A stretch of DNA of 64,000 nucleotides from Saccharospirillum sp. (GTDB lineage Bacteria; Pseudomonadota; Gammaproteobacteria; Pseudomonadales; Natronospirillaceae): positions 248,001 to 312,000 of the forward strand of contig JAGYIL010000003.1 in assembly GCA_018402545.1 (NCBI GenBank). Direction: 5' to 3'. Positions 55,862 through 64,000 of the stretch are shown here, piece by piece. The notes beneath the pieces were generated by a model. The model had not been told where the DNA came from. It saw only the letters and a list, made by a program, of their open reading frames with translations, and searched no databases. Position numbers and translations under genes: made by a program. How positions within the stretch are numbered: position 1 is the first letter of the stretch; each line of letters begins with the position of its first letter.

Positions 55862-56419
55862 ATGGAAGCCTTTCTCAGTTCGACCCTGGCCGTTGCCCTC
55901 GCGGAAATCGGCGATAAAACCCAACTGTTGTCCCTGTTTCTGGTCACCCGGTTTCGTAATCGCTGGGCCATTGTTGCGGGTATTCTGGTCGCCACTCTGG
56001 TCAACCATGGCTTGTCGGCCTGGCTGGGTACCCTGCTTGGTCAGTGGACACCGGGCGACTGGGCACGCTGGATCATCGGCGGCAGCTTTATCGCCGTCGG
56101 CCTGTGGATGCTGATTCCGGACAAGGACGACAGCGGCCCGAGCCGTTTTGAATCCATGGGCGCCTTCGCGGCGACGCTGATACTGTTTTTCATTGCCGAA
56201 ATCGGCGATAAAACCCAGATCGCCACGGTCTTGCTCGCGGCGCAGTACCAGTCGACGCTATGGGTAACCCTGGGCACAACACTGGGCATGCTCATCGCCA
56301 ATGTACCGGTCATTCTGGCTGGCAACTGGCTGATGCAACGCCTGCCGGTTCGCACCGCCCACATCGTTGCTTGCCTGTTGTTTATTGGCTTTGGTATCTG
56401 GACGATAGCCGGTGTTTAG
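55862..56419 (+). CDS. mneA: GDT1/UPF0016 manganese exporter
   Basis: 185 residues, six to seven membrane helices in two halves. Each half has the E-x-G-D-K-T motif of the family: LAEIGDKTQLLSLFLV near residue 13 and IAEIGDKTQIATVLLA near 107. Vibrio MneA and related proteins export Mn2+. The ATG at 55862 gives the family start MEAFLSSTLAVALAEIGDK; upstream in-frame codons belong to the riboswitch leader. The Mn riboswitch directly upstream supports the assignment. Confidence 0.9.
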   Translation: MEAFLSSTLAVALAEIGDKTQLLSLFLVTRFRNRWAIVAGILVATLVNHGLSAWLGTLLGQWTPGDWARWIIGGSFIAVGLWMLIPDKDDSGPSRFESMGAFAATLILFFIAEIGDKTQIATVLLAAQYQSTLWVTLGTTLGMLIANVPVILAGNWLMQRLPVRTAHIVACLLFIGFGIWTIAGV

Positions 56420-56510
56420 CTGCTCATATTTACGAAGAAAATTTACCGCCCGACGAGCCCACTATCAGGGCCTTCCAGAGCGAGTAAATACTTGCATCAC
56501 ATTTTTGCAA

Positions 56511-56559
56511 ACATCTATATATTGACAGGCCGCCACCAAAACAACACCATATATAGGCA
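56511..56559 (+). promoter_or_regulatory. Two NrdR boxes upstream of nrdA
   Basis: ACATCTATATATTGAC (56511-56526) and ACACCATATATAGGCA (56544-56559) fit the NrdR consensus acaCwAtATaTwGtgt. Their starts are 33 bases apart, about three helical turns, the typical pairing. They imply repression of the RNR operon by NrdR when dATP is plentiful. The rest of the 430-base leader up to nrdA shows no gene. Confidence 0.8.
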
Positions 56560-56845
56560 TTCGGTGATTTGAGCGGGCTACCACGGGTACTCCGATCAAC
56601 CGGGTCTTTACAGGGAATTCTGGCCATGCAACGCCCCTTGCCGGCGCTGCCAAACACCGGCTGCAAACGCAGCTGGTAGCGTGTTTCAGCTCAGCCTTCC
56701 CGGTCCGTTTCAGACCCCCGCCCATGCACCCCATACATAACGCGTCAGGCGAAGTGGTCTACACTGGCAAAACCAACTTATGCAGTCATTCAGTTGGTTT
56801 TCCCAGCCATTTGCCGATGCAGCCCCTACAGCGGAGGAAGCGCAG

Positions 56846-59113
56846 GTGAATACAGCAACCATTTCAGTCAAAAAACGCGGTGGACGTAGCGAACCCCTCG
56901 ATCTCGACAAAATCCACAAAGTACTGAATTGGGCCGCTGAAGGGCTGGACTCGGTGTCCGTGTCCCAGGTTGAGCTGAAAGCCCAGCTGCAACTGCACGA
57001 CGGCATTACCACCTCCGACATTCATGAAACCCTGATCAAGGCCGCCGCTGACCTGATCAGCGAGGAATACCCCGATTACCAGTACCTGGCCGCGCGCCTG
57101 GCGATTTTCCACCTGCGCAAGCGCGCCTATGGTCAGTTTGAGCCACCTACGTTACGCCAGCATGTCGAGAAAATGGTCGAAGACGGCCGCTACGACGCGC
57201 ACCTGTTCACCGATTACAGTGAAGCCGATTACGAAGCGATGGAAGGCTTTCTGCGCCACGATCGCGACCTGAACTTCTCTTACGCCGCGGTCAAGCAGCT
57301 CGAAGGCAAATACCTGGTACAAAACCGGGTCACCGGCGACATCTACGAATCGCCCCAGTTCCTGTACATTCTGATCGCGGCCAGCCTGTTCGCCAGCTAT
57401 CCGAATGCTACCCGTCTGGATACGATTCAGAAGTTCTATGAAGCGGTATCAACCTTCAAGCTGTCTCTGCCAACCCCGGTAATGTCGGGTGTGCGTACGC
57501 CTACCCGCCAGTTCAGCTCCTGCGTACTGATCGAAAGCGACGACAGCCTCGACTCCATCAACGCCACCTCGGCGGCGGTGGTTCGTTACGTCAGCCAGCG
57601 CGCCGGCATCGGCATCAACGCCGGTCGCATTCGAGCCATCGGCTCGCCGATTCGCAGTGGTGCGGCCTTTCACACCGGCTGCATTCCGTTCTACAAGCAT
57701 TTTCAGACGGCCGTTAAATGCTGCTCCCAGGGCGGTGTGCGTGGCGGTGCGGCGACGCTGTTCTACCCGCTCTGGCACCTGGAAGTCGAAAGCCTGCTGG
57801 TATTGAAGAACAACCGCGGTGTCGAGGAAAACCGCGTGCGCCAGCTGGACTATGGTGTTCAGATCAACCGCCTGATGTACACCCGGCTGATCAAGAACCA
57901 GCCAATCACGCTGTTCAGCCCGTCTGATGTTCCCGGCCTGTACGATGCGTTCTTCGAAGACCAGGAAAAGTTCGAGCAGCTCTATGCCGAATACGAAAAA
58001 CGCGACGACATTCGCAAACAACAGATTCCAGCAGTCGAGCTGTTCTCAACGTTACTGCAGGAACGTGCGTCAACCGGCCGTATCTACATTCAGAACGTTG
58101 ACCACTGCAACACCCATGGTGCCTTCGACCCGAAACAGGCACCGGTGCGCCAGAGCAACCTGTGCATGGAAATCACTCTGCCGACCAAGCCGTTGCACGA
58201 CATCAACGATGAAACCGGTGAAATCGCCCTCTGTACACTGGCTGCTTTCAATCTGGGTGCGATCGAATCGCTCGACGAGCTGGAACCGCTGGCCGAGTTG
58301 ATTGTGCGAGCACTCGACAGCTTGCTCGATTACCAGGACTACCCGGTTAAAGCCGCAGAGCTTGGCTCCATGAAGCGCCGCACCCTGGGCATTGGCGTAA
58401 TCAACTACGCCTACTATCTGGCCAAACACGGCAAGCGCTATTCCGACGGCTCCGCACTGGAGCTGACGCACGATACCTTCGAGGCCATTCAGTACTACCT
58501 GCTCAAGGCCTCCAGCGTCCTGGCCGAAGAAGTCGGCGCCTGCCCGGGCTTCAGCGAAACCCAGTATGCCCAGGGCAAACTGCCGATCGATCACTACAAG
58601 AAAGACCTCGATAAAGTCTGCAATACTGAATTAAAACTGAACTGGGATGACCTGCGCGCCCGTATCAAGCAACACGGTCTGCGCAACTCGACTCTGACGG
58701 CGCTGATGCCTTCTGAGACCAGTTCGCAGATCGCCAACGCCACCAATGGCATTGAGCCGCCGCGTGGCCTGGTGTCGGTTAAAACGTCGAAAGACGGGGT
58801 GATGAAGCAGGTTGTGCCCGACATTGCCAACCTGAGAAACCAGTACGAATTACTGTGGCAGCAGCCGAACAACCTGGGTTATCTGAACCTGGTGGGCGTG
58901 ATGCAGAAATTTGTCGACCAGTCGATTTCGGCCAACACCAACTATGACCCGTCCCGTTTCGAGGGCAACAAGGTCCCGATGCAACAGTTGATCAACGACC
59001 TGCTGACCGCCTACAAACTGGGTGTTAAAACGCTGTACTACCACAACACCCGCGACGGTGCCGGCAGTGCCATGGACGATGACGATTGCGCCAGCGGCGC
59101 GTGCAAGATCTGA
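56846..59113 (+). CDS. nrdA: Class Ia ribonucleotide reductase, alpha subunit
   Basis: 755 residues, very close to E. coli NrdA. An ATP-cone (KKRGGRSEPLDLDKIHKVL) is followed by SSCVLIESDDSLDSINATS and CTLAAFNLGAI with the redox cysteine pair, RQSNLCMEITLPTKPLHD with the thiyl cysteine, and the C-terminal shuttle pair CASGACKI. The open frame begins at an ATG 22 codons earlier, but GTG 56846 has GGAGGAA at ideal distance and aligns with the E. coli N-terminus. It makes deoxynucleotides with NrdB. Confidence 0.97.
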   Translation: MNTATISVKKRGGRSEPLDLDKIHKVLNWAAEGLDSVSVSQVELKAQLQLHDGITTSDIHETLIKAAADLISEEYPDYQYLAARLAIFHLRKRAYGQFEPPTLRQHVEKMVEDGRYDAHLFTDYSEADYEAMEGFLRHDRDLNFSYAAVKQLEGKYLVQNRVTGDIYESPQFLYILIAASLFASYPNATRLDTIQKFYEAVSTFKLSLPTPVMSGVRTPTRQFSSCVLIESDDSLDSINATSAAVVRYVSQRAGIGINAGRIRAIGSPIRSGAAFHTGCIPFYKHFQTAVKCCSQGGVRGGAATLFYPLWHLEVESLLVLKNNRGVEENRVRQLDYGVQINRLMYTRLIKNQPITLFSPSDVPGLYDAFFEDQEKFEQLYAEYEKRDDIRKQQIPAVELFSTLLQERASTGRIYIQNVDHCNTHGAFDPKQAPVRQSNLCMEITLPTKPLHDINDETGEIALCTLAAFNLGAIESLDELEPLAELIVRALDSLLDYQDYPVKAAELGSMKRRTLGIGVINYAYYLAKHGKRYSDGSALELTHDTFEAIQYYLLKASSVLAEEVGACPGFSETQYAQGKLPIDHYKKDLDKVCNTELKLNWDDLRARIKQHGLRNSTLTALMPSETSSQIANATNGIEPPRGLVSVKTSKDGVMKQVVPDIANLRNQYELLWQQPNNLGYLNLVGVMQKFVDQSISANTNYDPSRFEGNKVPMQQLINDLLTAYKLGVKTLYYHNTRDGAGSAMDDDDCASGACKI

Positions 59114-59122
59114 GGAGCATGA

Positions 59123-60247
59123 ATGGCTTACCAAACGTTTAACCAGCGCGAGTTCGATACGTTCAGCCAGCCGATGTTTTTCGGCGAGACGGTGAACGTG
59201 GCGCGCTACGATCAGCAGAAGTTTCCGATTTTCGAGAAGCTGATCGAAAAGCAACTCTCGTTCTTCTGGCGTCCGGAAGAGGTGGACCTTACGCGCGATC
59301 GCAAGGACTTTATTGCCCTGCCCGCGCACGAGCAGCACATTTTCCTGAGCAACCTGAAATACCAGACGCTGCTCGACAGCGTTCAGGGTCGCTCGCCCAA
59401 TGTGGCCCTGTTGCCATTGGTGTCGTTGCCCGAGCTGGAAACCTGGATCGAAACCTGGGCGTTCAGTGAAACCATTCATTCGCGCTCTTACACGCACATC
59501 ATGCGTAATGTACTGACTGAGCCGGGCAAGGTGTTTGATGACATCGTGCACAACCCGGCCATTGTCGAGCGCGCTACGACGGTCACGCGCTACTATGATG
59601 CGCTGATCGAAGCGACCCAGCGCTTCCAGGTACAAACCGACGAATGGCAGGGCAGTGCAGACGGCAAAAAGGCACTGCGCGACCTGAAGCGGAAGCTGTA
59701 TTTAACGCTGGCCTCGGTCAACGTGCTCGAAGCCATTCGTTTCTACGTCAGCTTTGCCTGCAGCTTTGCCTTTGCCGAACGTTCCAGAATGGAAGGCAAC
59801 GCCAAGATCATTCGCCTGATCGCCCGTGACGAAGCCCTGCATCTGACCGGTACCCAGCACATGCTGAACCTGATGGCACGCGGCCACGACGACCCTGACA
59901 TGGCAGAAATCGCCGCAGAAGAACGCGACAACGTACGCCAGATCTTTATTGATGCGGCCGAGCAGGAGAAAGAGTGGGCTGCCTACCTGTTCAAAGATGG
60001 CTCAATGATCGGCCTGAACACCGACATTCTGGCTCAATACGTCCAGCACATTACCGACCAGCGCCTGGCGGCTATTGATCTGGAGCCGGCTTTCGGTTCG
60101 CCCAAGAACCCACTCCCGTGGATGGACGCCTGGCTGCAAAGCGACCAGGTGCAGGTTGCCCCTCAGGAAACCGAGATCAGCACCTACCTGGTCGGCGCCC
60201 TGCAAAGTGATGTCGACACCGGCGCTCTGGAAGACTTCGAGTTGTGA
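59123..60247 (+). CDS. nrdB: Class Ia ribonucleotide reductase, beta subunit
   Basis: 374 residues. The tyrosyl-radical motif [16 protein letters not shown] carries the radical Tyr with Glu/His iron ligands, and [16 protein letters not shown] has the second Glu-x2-His iron site. The C-terminal tail GALEDFEL docks on NrdA. It follows nrdA after 9 bases and overlaps the ferredoxin gene by four bases. Confidence 0.97.
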   Translation: MAYQTFNQREFDTFSQPMFFGETVNVARYDQQKFPIFEKLIEKQLSFFWRPEEVDLTRDRKDFIALPAHEQHIFLSNLKYQTLLDSVQGRSPNVALLPLVSLPELETWIETWAFSETIHSRSYTHIMRNVLTEPGKVFDDIVHNPAIVERATTVTRYYDALIEATQRFQVQTDEWQGSADGKKALRDLKRKLYLTLASVNVLEAIRFYVSFACSFAFAERSRMEGNAKIIRLIARDEALHLTGTQHMLNLMARGHDDPDMAEIAAEERDNVRQIFIDAAEQEKEWAAYLFKDGSMIGLNTDILAQYVQHITDQRLAAIDLEPAFGSPKNPLPWMDAWLQSDQVQVAPQETEISTYLVGALQSDVDTGALEDFEL

Positions 60248-60516
60248 CCAGAGAGGTCAACCCGAACGCGTCACAGACGCACCGCATTACCCTGTTCCCC
60301 TCGCCTGCCCCGGTGACTGTTCTGCAGCAACTGGAAAAGCGGGGGTACAAGGTGCCCTATCAGTGCCGTGAAGGCTATTGCGGCGCCTGCCGCATGGTCT
60401 TGATGAAAGGATCGGTCGATTACGTACAGGAGCCCCTCGCCTGGTGCGGTGACAGTGAGATTCTGGCCTGCAGTTGTGTTGTGGTCGTGGATGCGACGGT
60501 GACCTTCAAAGCCTGA
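60244..60516 (+). CDS. yfaE: YfaE-type [2Fe-2S] ferredoxin
   Basis: 90 residues, start GTG overlapping the nrdB stop (GTGA). Plant-type cluster ligands C-x4-C-x2-C in [12 protein letters not shown] and the distal Cys in ILACSCVV are visible. In E. coli YfaE supplies electrons to rebuild the diferric-tyrosyl cofactor of NrdB; the identical gene position supports the same role. Confidence 0.93.
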   Translation: MTREVNPNASQTHRITLFPSPAPVTVLQQLEKRGYKVPYQCREGYCGACRMVLMKGSVDYVQEPLAWCGDSEILACSCVVVVDATVTFKA

Positions 60517-60541
60517 GGCCGCTCCGTCCGGGGCGGCCCCT
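60517..60541 (+). terminator. Probable terminator after the nrd operon
   Basis: GGCCGCTCC-GTCC-GGGGCGGCC forms a 9-bp stem just behind the yfaE stop, followed by CCTTT. The T-run is short, so its efficiency is uncertain. Confidence 0.55.
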
Positions 60542-60563
60542 TTCAAACATACACCGCCCTGCC

Positions 60564-61847
60564 TCAGTTAATCAGCATCTGCACGCCCGACTCCGTTGAA
60601 GGCGCCCTGTCGTTTGTCAGCTCTGCCAGCGGTGCCGTTTTTAGGGCTTCGCGAATCAGCATCCGGCTTGAATGCCCGGTTTGCGGGAATCGGCTGAAGC
60701 CTGCTTTCCAGTTTATGTTCCACCCGGTGACTTTCAGGGCCGTTGCGGCCTCGTTCAATGTACGGAACGTCTGCGTCACTGCCTTGGAATCGATAGCGTC
60801 GTGAATCACCAGGCCAAAGGTTGCATTGGAGTAACGAGCCAGATAGACCCCGGCCGGTACCCGGTTCTGAATCTGCTCCGACAGCGTGTGTAACCGCTGA
60901 TACAGCGTCTCACTGCTCATTCCGGAAGATAGATCCCGGTAGTTCGACATCTCCAGCATGATCAGAGTGAATGGCGACGCCGCACCTCCGGTTTCCACCA
61001 GCGACTCAAGCAGGTGATGTTCCAGTCGAGACCGGTTCGGCAGACCGGTGGCTTCATCGACAAAGGCCATTTTCTTGACCCGCTCGGCTTCCTGGCGGCT
61101 CCATTCCTCTTCGTTGTTGCGCGCTTTGATATCGCTATAAACCGCCAGCAGAGAAAACACAATAAACAGAACGGACGCTAGGATGATCGGAGTGCCAATG
61201 GCTGAACCCGTCAACTGGTTGCTCATGGCCGGCATTGCACCTTGCGGGTAAATAACAGCCACCATACCGGTGTAATGCATACCGCAGATGGCTGCGCCCA
61301 TCACCAGGGCGGCGATGCCCTGAAACCCGACAGCCTGGCGCCCCACCAAACGTTGCGTGTAACGACAAATGGCCAGGGCCGCGCCGGAGGCACCGACCGC
61401 AATCAGAATGGAAACCGTAAACCAGAATGGGTCATAGCTGACCGAGGGAGTAATGCGCATCGCCGCCATACCCAGATAGTGCATCACAGCAATGCCAAGG
61501 CCCATGACCAGACTGCCCAGTAATAACACACCAACCCCGGCTACGGATTTGCTGATCAGAAACAACGCAAGACCAGAGGCCAGTACCGCTGCAATCCAGG
61601 AGACCACCGTCATGGTCAGATCGTACGTCATCGGCATGTTCATCTGGTAAGCGCCCATGCCAATGAAGTGCATGCTCCAGATCCCCAGACCCATCGACAA
61701 CGAACCCAATATCAGCCAGACCCGGCGCTTGGTGCCTTCTACCCGGGTTAGCTGGGTCCCAAAATACAGAGCGCAGTATGACGCCAGTATAGCCACCAGA
61801 TAGGACAAACTGACCAGCGAAATATCGTAACTACCTTCCATGCTCAC
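60564..61847 (-). CDS. MHYT-domain sensor with degenerate GGDEF domain
   Basis: 427 residues. Seven membrane helices carry three MHYT repeats: SMHFIGMGAY, VMHYLGMAAM and GMHYTGMVAV, thought to bind copper or gas ligands. After a short linker, residues about 270-420 resemble a GGDEF domain (VDEATGLPNRSRLEHHLL). The catalytic loop reads ARYSNATFGLVI, so GGDEF is lost and cyclase activity is unlikely. No EAL domain follows, unlike YkoW/MucR-type proteins. It may act as a c-di-GMP or GTP receptor, or through protein contacts. Confidence 0.88.
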   Translation of the reverse strand: MSMEGSYDISLVSLSYLVAILASYCALYFGTQLTRVEGTKRRVWLILGSLSMGLGIWSMHFIGMGAYQMNMPMTYDLTMTVVSWIAAVLASGLALFLISKSVAGVGVLLLGSLVMGLGIAVMHYLGMAAMRITPSVSYDPFWFTVSILIAVGASGAALAICRYTQRLVGRQAVGFQGIAALVMGAAICGMHYTGMVAVIYPQGAMPAMSNQLTGSAIGTPIILASVLFIVFSLLAVYSDIKARNNEEEWSRQEAERVKKMAFVDEATGLPNRSRLEHHLLESLVETGGAASPFTLIMLEMSNYRDLSSGMSSETLYQRLHTLSEQIQNRVPAGVYLARYSNATFGLVIHDAIDSKAVTQTFRTLNEAATALKVTGWNINWKAGFSRFPQTGHSSRMLIREALKTAPLAELTNDRAPSTESGVQMLIN

Positions 61848-62053
61848 CTCGAACAGCGAAATCGACGTTGGTTTTAGTGCTTAACCACCGGTATACGCTT
61901 ACAAATGTGAATTGGATCACGCTTTTAGGTGAAAACGCTTTAAAGCTGGTTTGAGCAAGGTGAAGGAGTATGAGCAATAACGGAGTTATTCAGCCGTAAC
62001 GGCCGCAGACCGGCGTGGCTAGCATCCGGTCGAACGGCGTCATGAAAGGGAGA

Positions 62054-63832
62054 TCAAATATCGGAATACTGCGCGACCTGGTCGACGTAATCCTGATACG
62101 CCGGTATGGCGACGGCCGCCAGAATGCCAATAATGGCTACACCGCCCATCGACCCCTGCAGCGGATCAAAGGGGTGTGTTTCGTAGCCATAAACTGCCTT
62201 CAAGGTGTTCTCGCGATAGGTAAGCGACAGGCTCGCCTGAGAACGGCTGGGCAACTGCGCGACCCGGGCAACGGGAAACGCCAGCATATCGATGTCGGTA
62301 TCGAGCATGTGGGCCAGTGTTTGCAGCCCTTCCAGATAATAGTGATAGTTGGTTTGAATCAGCGACTCAAACTGACCGGTGAACTGAAGCGTCGGCCGGT
62401 CTGTCTCCTGCTGACTCCAGCTTGCCAGTGCCACCTCTGGCGTTGACTGCTGTCGGGCCAGTAGCACCTGAGGTACGGTGGCGAAATACCAGATACCCGC
62501 CTGTTCATAATACCAGCCCTGGGAATCCTGGCTGCGCATCAACCAGTCCGACGCCAGTGGCATTTCCTGATCCAGCCACAGTGTTGACAACGGCAACTGC
62601 AAACGATTCATTGGCCCGTTCGCAGTCGAAAATGAAGATGTCTCGGTATAGCCGCGAAAGCGAAGTTCATCCAGCAGGCTGGCAAAGGCATCGGCATCGG
62701 TTGGCTCCAGTGCCAGATAGCTACCGGCATCGTCCGCAATCACACTGAACCGCCCCGTTAGCCCGGCCACAACCGCCGTCCAGCTCAGGCCGGTTTTGGT
62801 GGTTAGCTGGTTCAGGTCGCGCAACGACATGTCCGATGCGGACGCCAGCCGCCGTACCCAGTCTTCATCCGGTAACACGGTGGAAAAATAGTAACTGGGC
62901 TCGCCCAGACTTTGCACGCGCGTGGCCGGGCTATCCGGTAGCGCCAGATCCCACAGTGGGCCTTCACTCCCCCGTAACAGCAGGGTGGTCTGCCCCCTGC
63001 CTGCCCGCGACCCCATGGACATCGCGACTTCTTCGCTGCTCATGATTCCCAGCGTATCCAGCTCTCTGGCCTGCGCTGCGGGTATCAGAGGCTCCAGCTG
63101 GTGAATTACAGCGCCAGTATTGGCCCACAGATACACCCCATACCGGCTGTCTTCCAGTTCGGCCTGACGCTTGACAGCCGGGTGATCGGGGTTTGCCACC
63201 TCACCCAACTGCGCCAGTGTTTGTGCACTGCTGCCAAACCCGGCCGACAACGTAAAGCGCCGGGTTTGCGGATCGAACTGATAATAGGCGGGCAAAACAC
63301 CGAGGCTTAGACGACCGGGCGCATCTTCGGTTGCAGGAACCAATTGACGTACCAGGGAGCTTTCCTCCAACAGGCTACCGAGCTGTTGTTCAAAGGCAAG
63401 GCGGGTTTCAAAGTCGAGCCGCGCCGACACTTGCAGTTCAGCCCCGGTCAGGGCGGTGTCCCCGGGCAAGCGAACGGCGAGTTCAAGCGGTGACCGCAGC
63501 CGATCCAGAAACAGGCCGGCCATCGCGCCGTCCGTACCAAGTGGTGCCAACCGCTGACGCAGGGCTTCCAGTAGTGTGGTAACGGCAGCCCGATTGGCAT
63601 CGGTCGCCAGCAAGTCGCCCATCTCATTGTTCTTTGGTGCGGTTATCCAGGCGCTAGGGCTAGGCAGCCGGGCGTAGCTAATGACATCGGGATCCAGTCG
63701 ATCAATTAACGTTGCCGGCTCAGCCAGCTCGACGGGCCAGTCGACTCGGGTGTCCGGTTGAGAGGCCAGGTTGCTGCAGCCGGTTAACACCAGGGCACAA
63801 GACAGAATAAATACACACAATAGACGGGTCAC
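62054..63832 (-). CDS. Lipoprotein of unknown function with pilin-like C-terminal helix
   Basis: 592 residues from GTG 63832, which has AAGGA upstream and yields the signal TRLLCVFILSCALVLTGCSN (lipobox LTGC). The large middle part has the alternating beta/helix look of DUF3352-type envelope proteins (TLIDRLDPDVISYARLPSPS, YGVYLWANTGAVIHQLEPL). The very end, GVAIIGILAAVAIPAYQDYV, closely matches the N-terminal helix of type IV pilins but lacks their prepilin cleavage motif, and it sits at the C-terminus. It may be a membrane anchor. The last 100 bases of the window beyond it hold no assignable gene. Confidence 0.75.
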   Translation of the reverse strand: MTRLLCVFILSCALVLTGCSNLASQPDTRVDWPVELAEPATLIDRLDPDVISYARLPSPSAWITAPKNNEMGDLLATDANRAAVTTLLEALRQRLAPLGTDGAMAGLFLDRLRSPLELAVRLPGDTALTGAELQVSARLDFETRLAFEQQLGSLLEESSLVRQLVPATEDAPGRLSLGVLPAYYQFDPQTRRFTLSAGFGSSAQTLAQLGEVANPDHPAVKRQAELEDSRYGVYLWANTGAVIHQLEPLIPAAQARELDTLGIMSSEEVAMSMGSRAGRGQTTLLLRGSEGPLWDLALPDSPATRVQSLGEPSYYFSTVLPDEDWVRRLASASDMSLRDLNQLTTKTGLSWTAVVAGLTGRFSVIADDAGSYLALEPTDADAFASLLDELRFRGYTETSSFSTANGPMNRLQLPLSTLWLDQEMPLASDWLMRSQDSQGWYYEQAGIWYFATVPQVLLARQQSTPEVALASWSQQETDRPTLQFTGQFESLIQTNYHYYLEGLQTLAHMLDTDIDMLAFPVARVAQLPSRSQASLSLTYRENTLKAVYGYETHPFDPLQGSMGGVAIIGILAAVAIPAYQDYVDQVAQYSDI

Positions 63833-64000
63833 TGAGTCGATCCTTATCGTCAGGGGCGGGAGTTTCAGATTCAGAATAACGGGATCTGACAATGGAGAAA
63901 AGTCAGACTCCCGGATGGCGGCTGGTTAAGATGATGAAATAGCCTGAATCAGGCCACTATTGATTGGACTCATGATACAGATCCAGCGCCTGAAACGGCT

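Noticed and set aside
63893-64000. Possible end of a leftward gene (codons reading PFQALDLYHESNQ then stop at about 63957) or start of a rightward one at 63971
   Set aside because: Too short at the window edge to support either reading.

Overview
The window reads as chromosomal DNA of a free-living, probably marine, gammaproteobacterium, perhaps a relative of the Oceanospirillales. This is inferred from gene order and family content only. Supporting signs are queA-tgt-yajC-secD-secF in classical order, an E. coli-type nrdA-nrdB-yfaE cluster, leuS-lptE-holA, ntrBC, class II pyrC, AcnA-type aconitase, a TAXI-type TRAP transporter and many signalling proteins. By eye the DNA is moderately GC-rich. 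It is clearly less GC-rich across about 14.7-16.7 kb.

Layout. 0-4 kb: a leftward catabolic operon (class III aminotransferase, CoA-transferase A and B, the last cut by the window edge) with a divergent LysR regulator, then a small secreted protein. 4.1-4.6 kb: tRNA-Leu(CAA) followed by a tandem array of 126-bp repeats, each joining a tRNA 3' end to a terminator. 4.6-12.6 kb: housekeeping genes pyrC, queA-tgt, yajC-secDF and trpS. 12.7-14.6 kb: an unknown membrane protein and a glycosyltransferase. 14.7-21.2 kb: an orphan type VI secretion (T6SS) island with a frameshifted vgrG, a translationally coupled 965-residue OmpA-domain protein (candidate effector) and a convergent SUMF1-like lipoprotein. 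21.5-26.8 kb: acnA, a small ORF, dps, an acyltransferase. 26.9-29.9 kb: a cobalamin riboswitch, btuB and a tonB with a 16-fold hexanucleotide repeat. 29.9-34.0 kb: leftward leuS-lptE-holA. 34.4-40.3 kb: a PLP desulfhydrase, a methyltransferase, a hybrid histidine kinase and a polytopic membrane protein. 40.3-48.3 kb: argG, a palindromic repeat cluster, ntrBC with its own sigma-54 promoter and NtrC sites, a large TPR/GGDEF protein and panZ. 48.4-51.8 kb: hisB-hisH-hisA-hisF, with two palindromic repeats between hisA and hisF. 52.1-56.4 kb: the TAXI TRAP operon, then a manganese (yybP-ykoY) riboswitch and a GDT1-type Mn exporter. 56.5-60.5 kb: paired NrdR boxes and nrdA-nrdB-yfaE. 60.5-63.9 kb: an MHYT protein with a degenerate GGDEF domain, and a lipoprotein ending in a pilin-like helix.

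The strongest candidates for something undescribed are (1) the VgrG/OmpA-protein/SUMF1 module, (2) the large palindromic repeats whose arms change between copies while staying complementary, (3) the tRNA-tail/terminator repeats, which resemble the rtT repeats of E. coli tyrT in logic, and (4) an intrinsic terminator buried in the first codons of the DUF1850 gene of the TRAP operon. All identifications come from reading the sequence; no database search was run.
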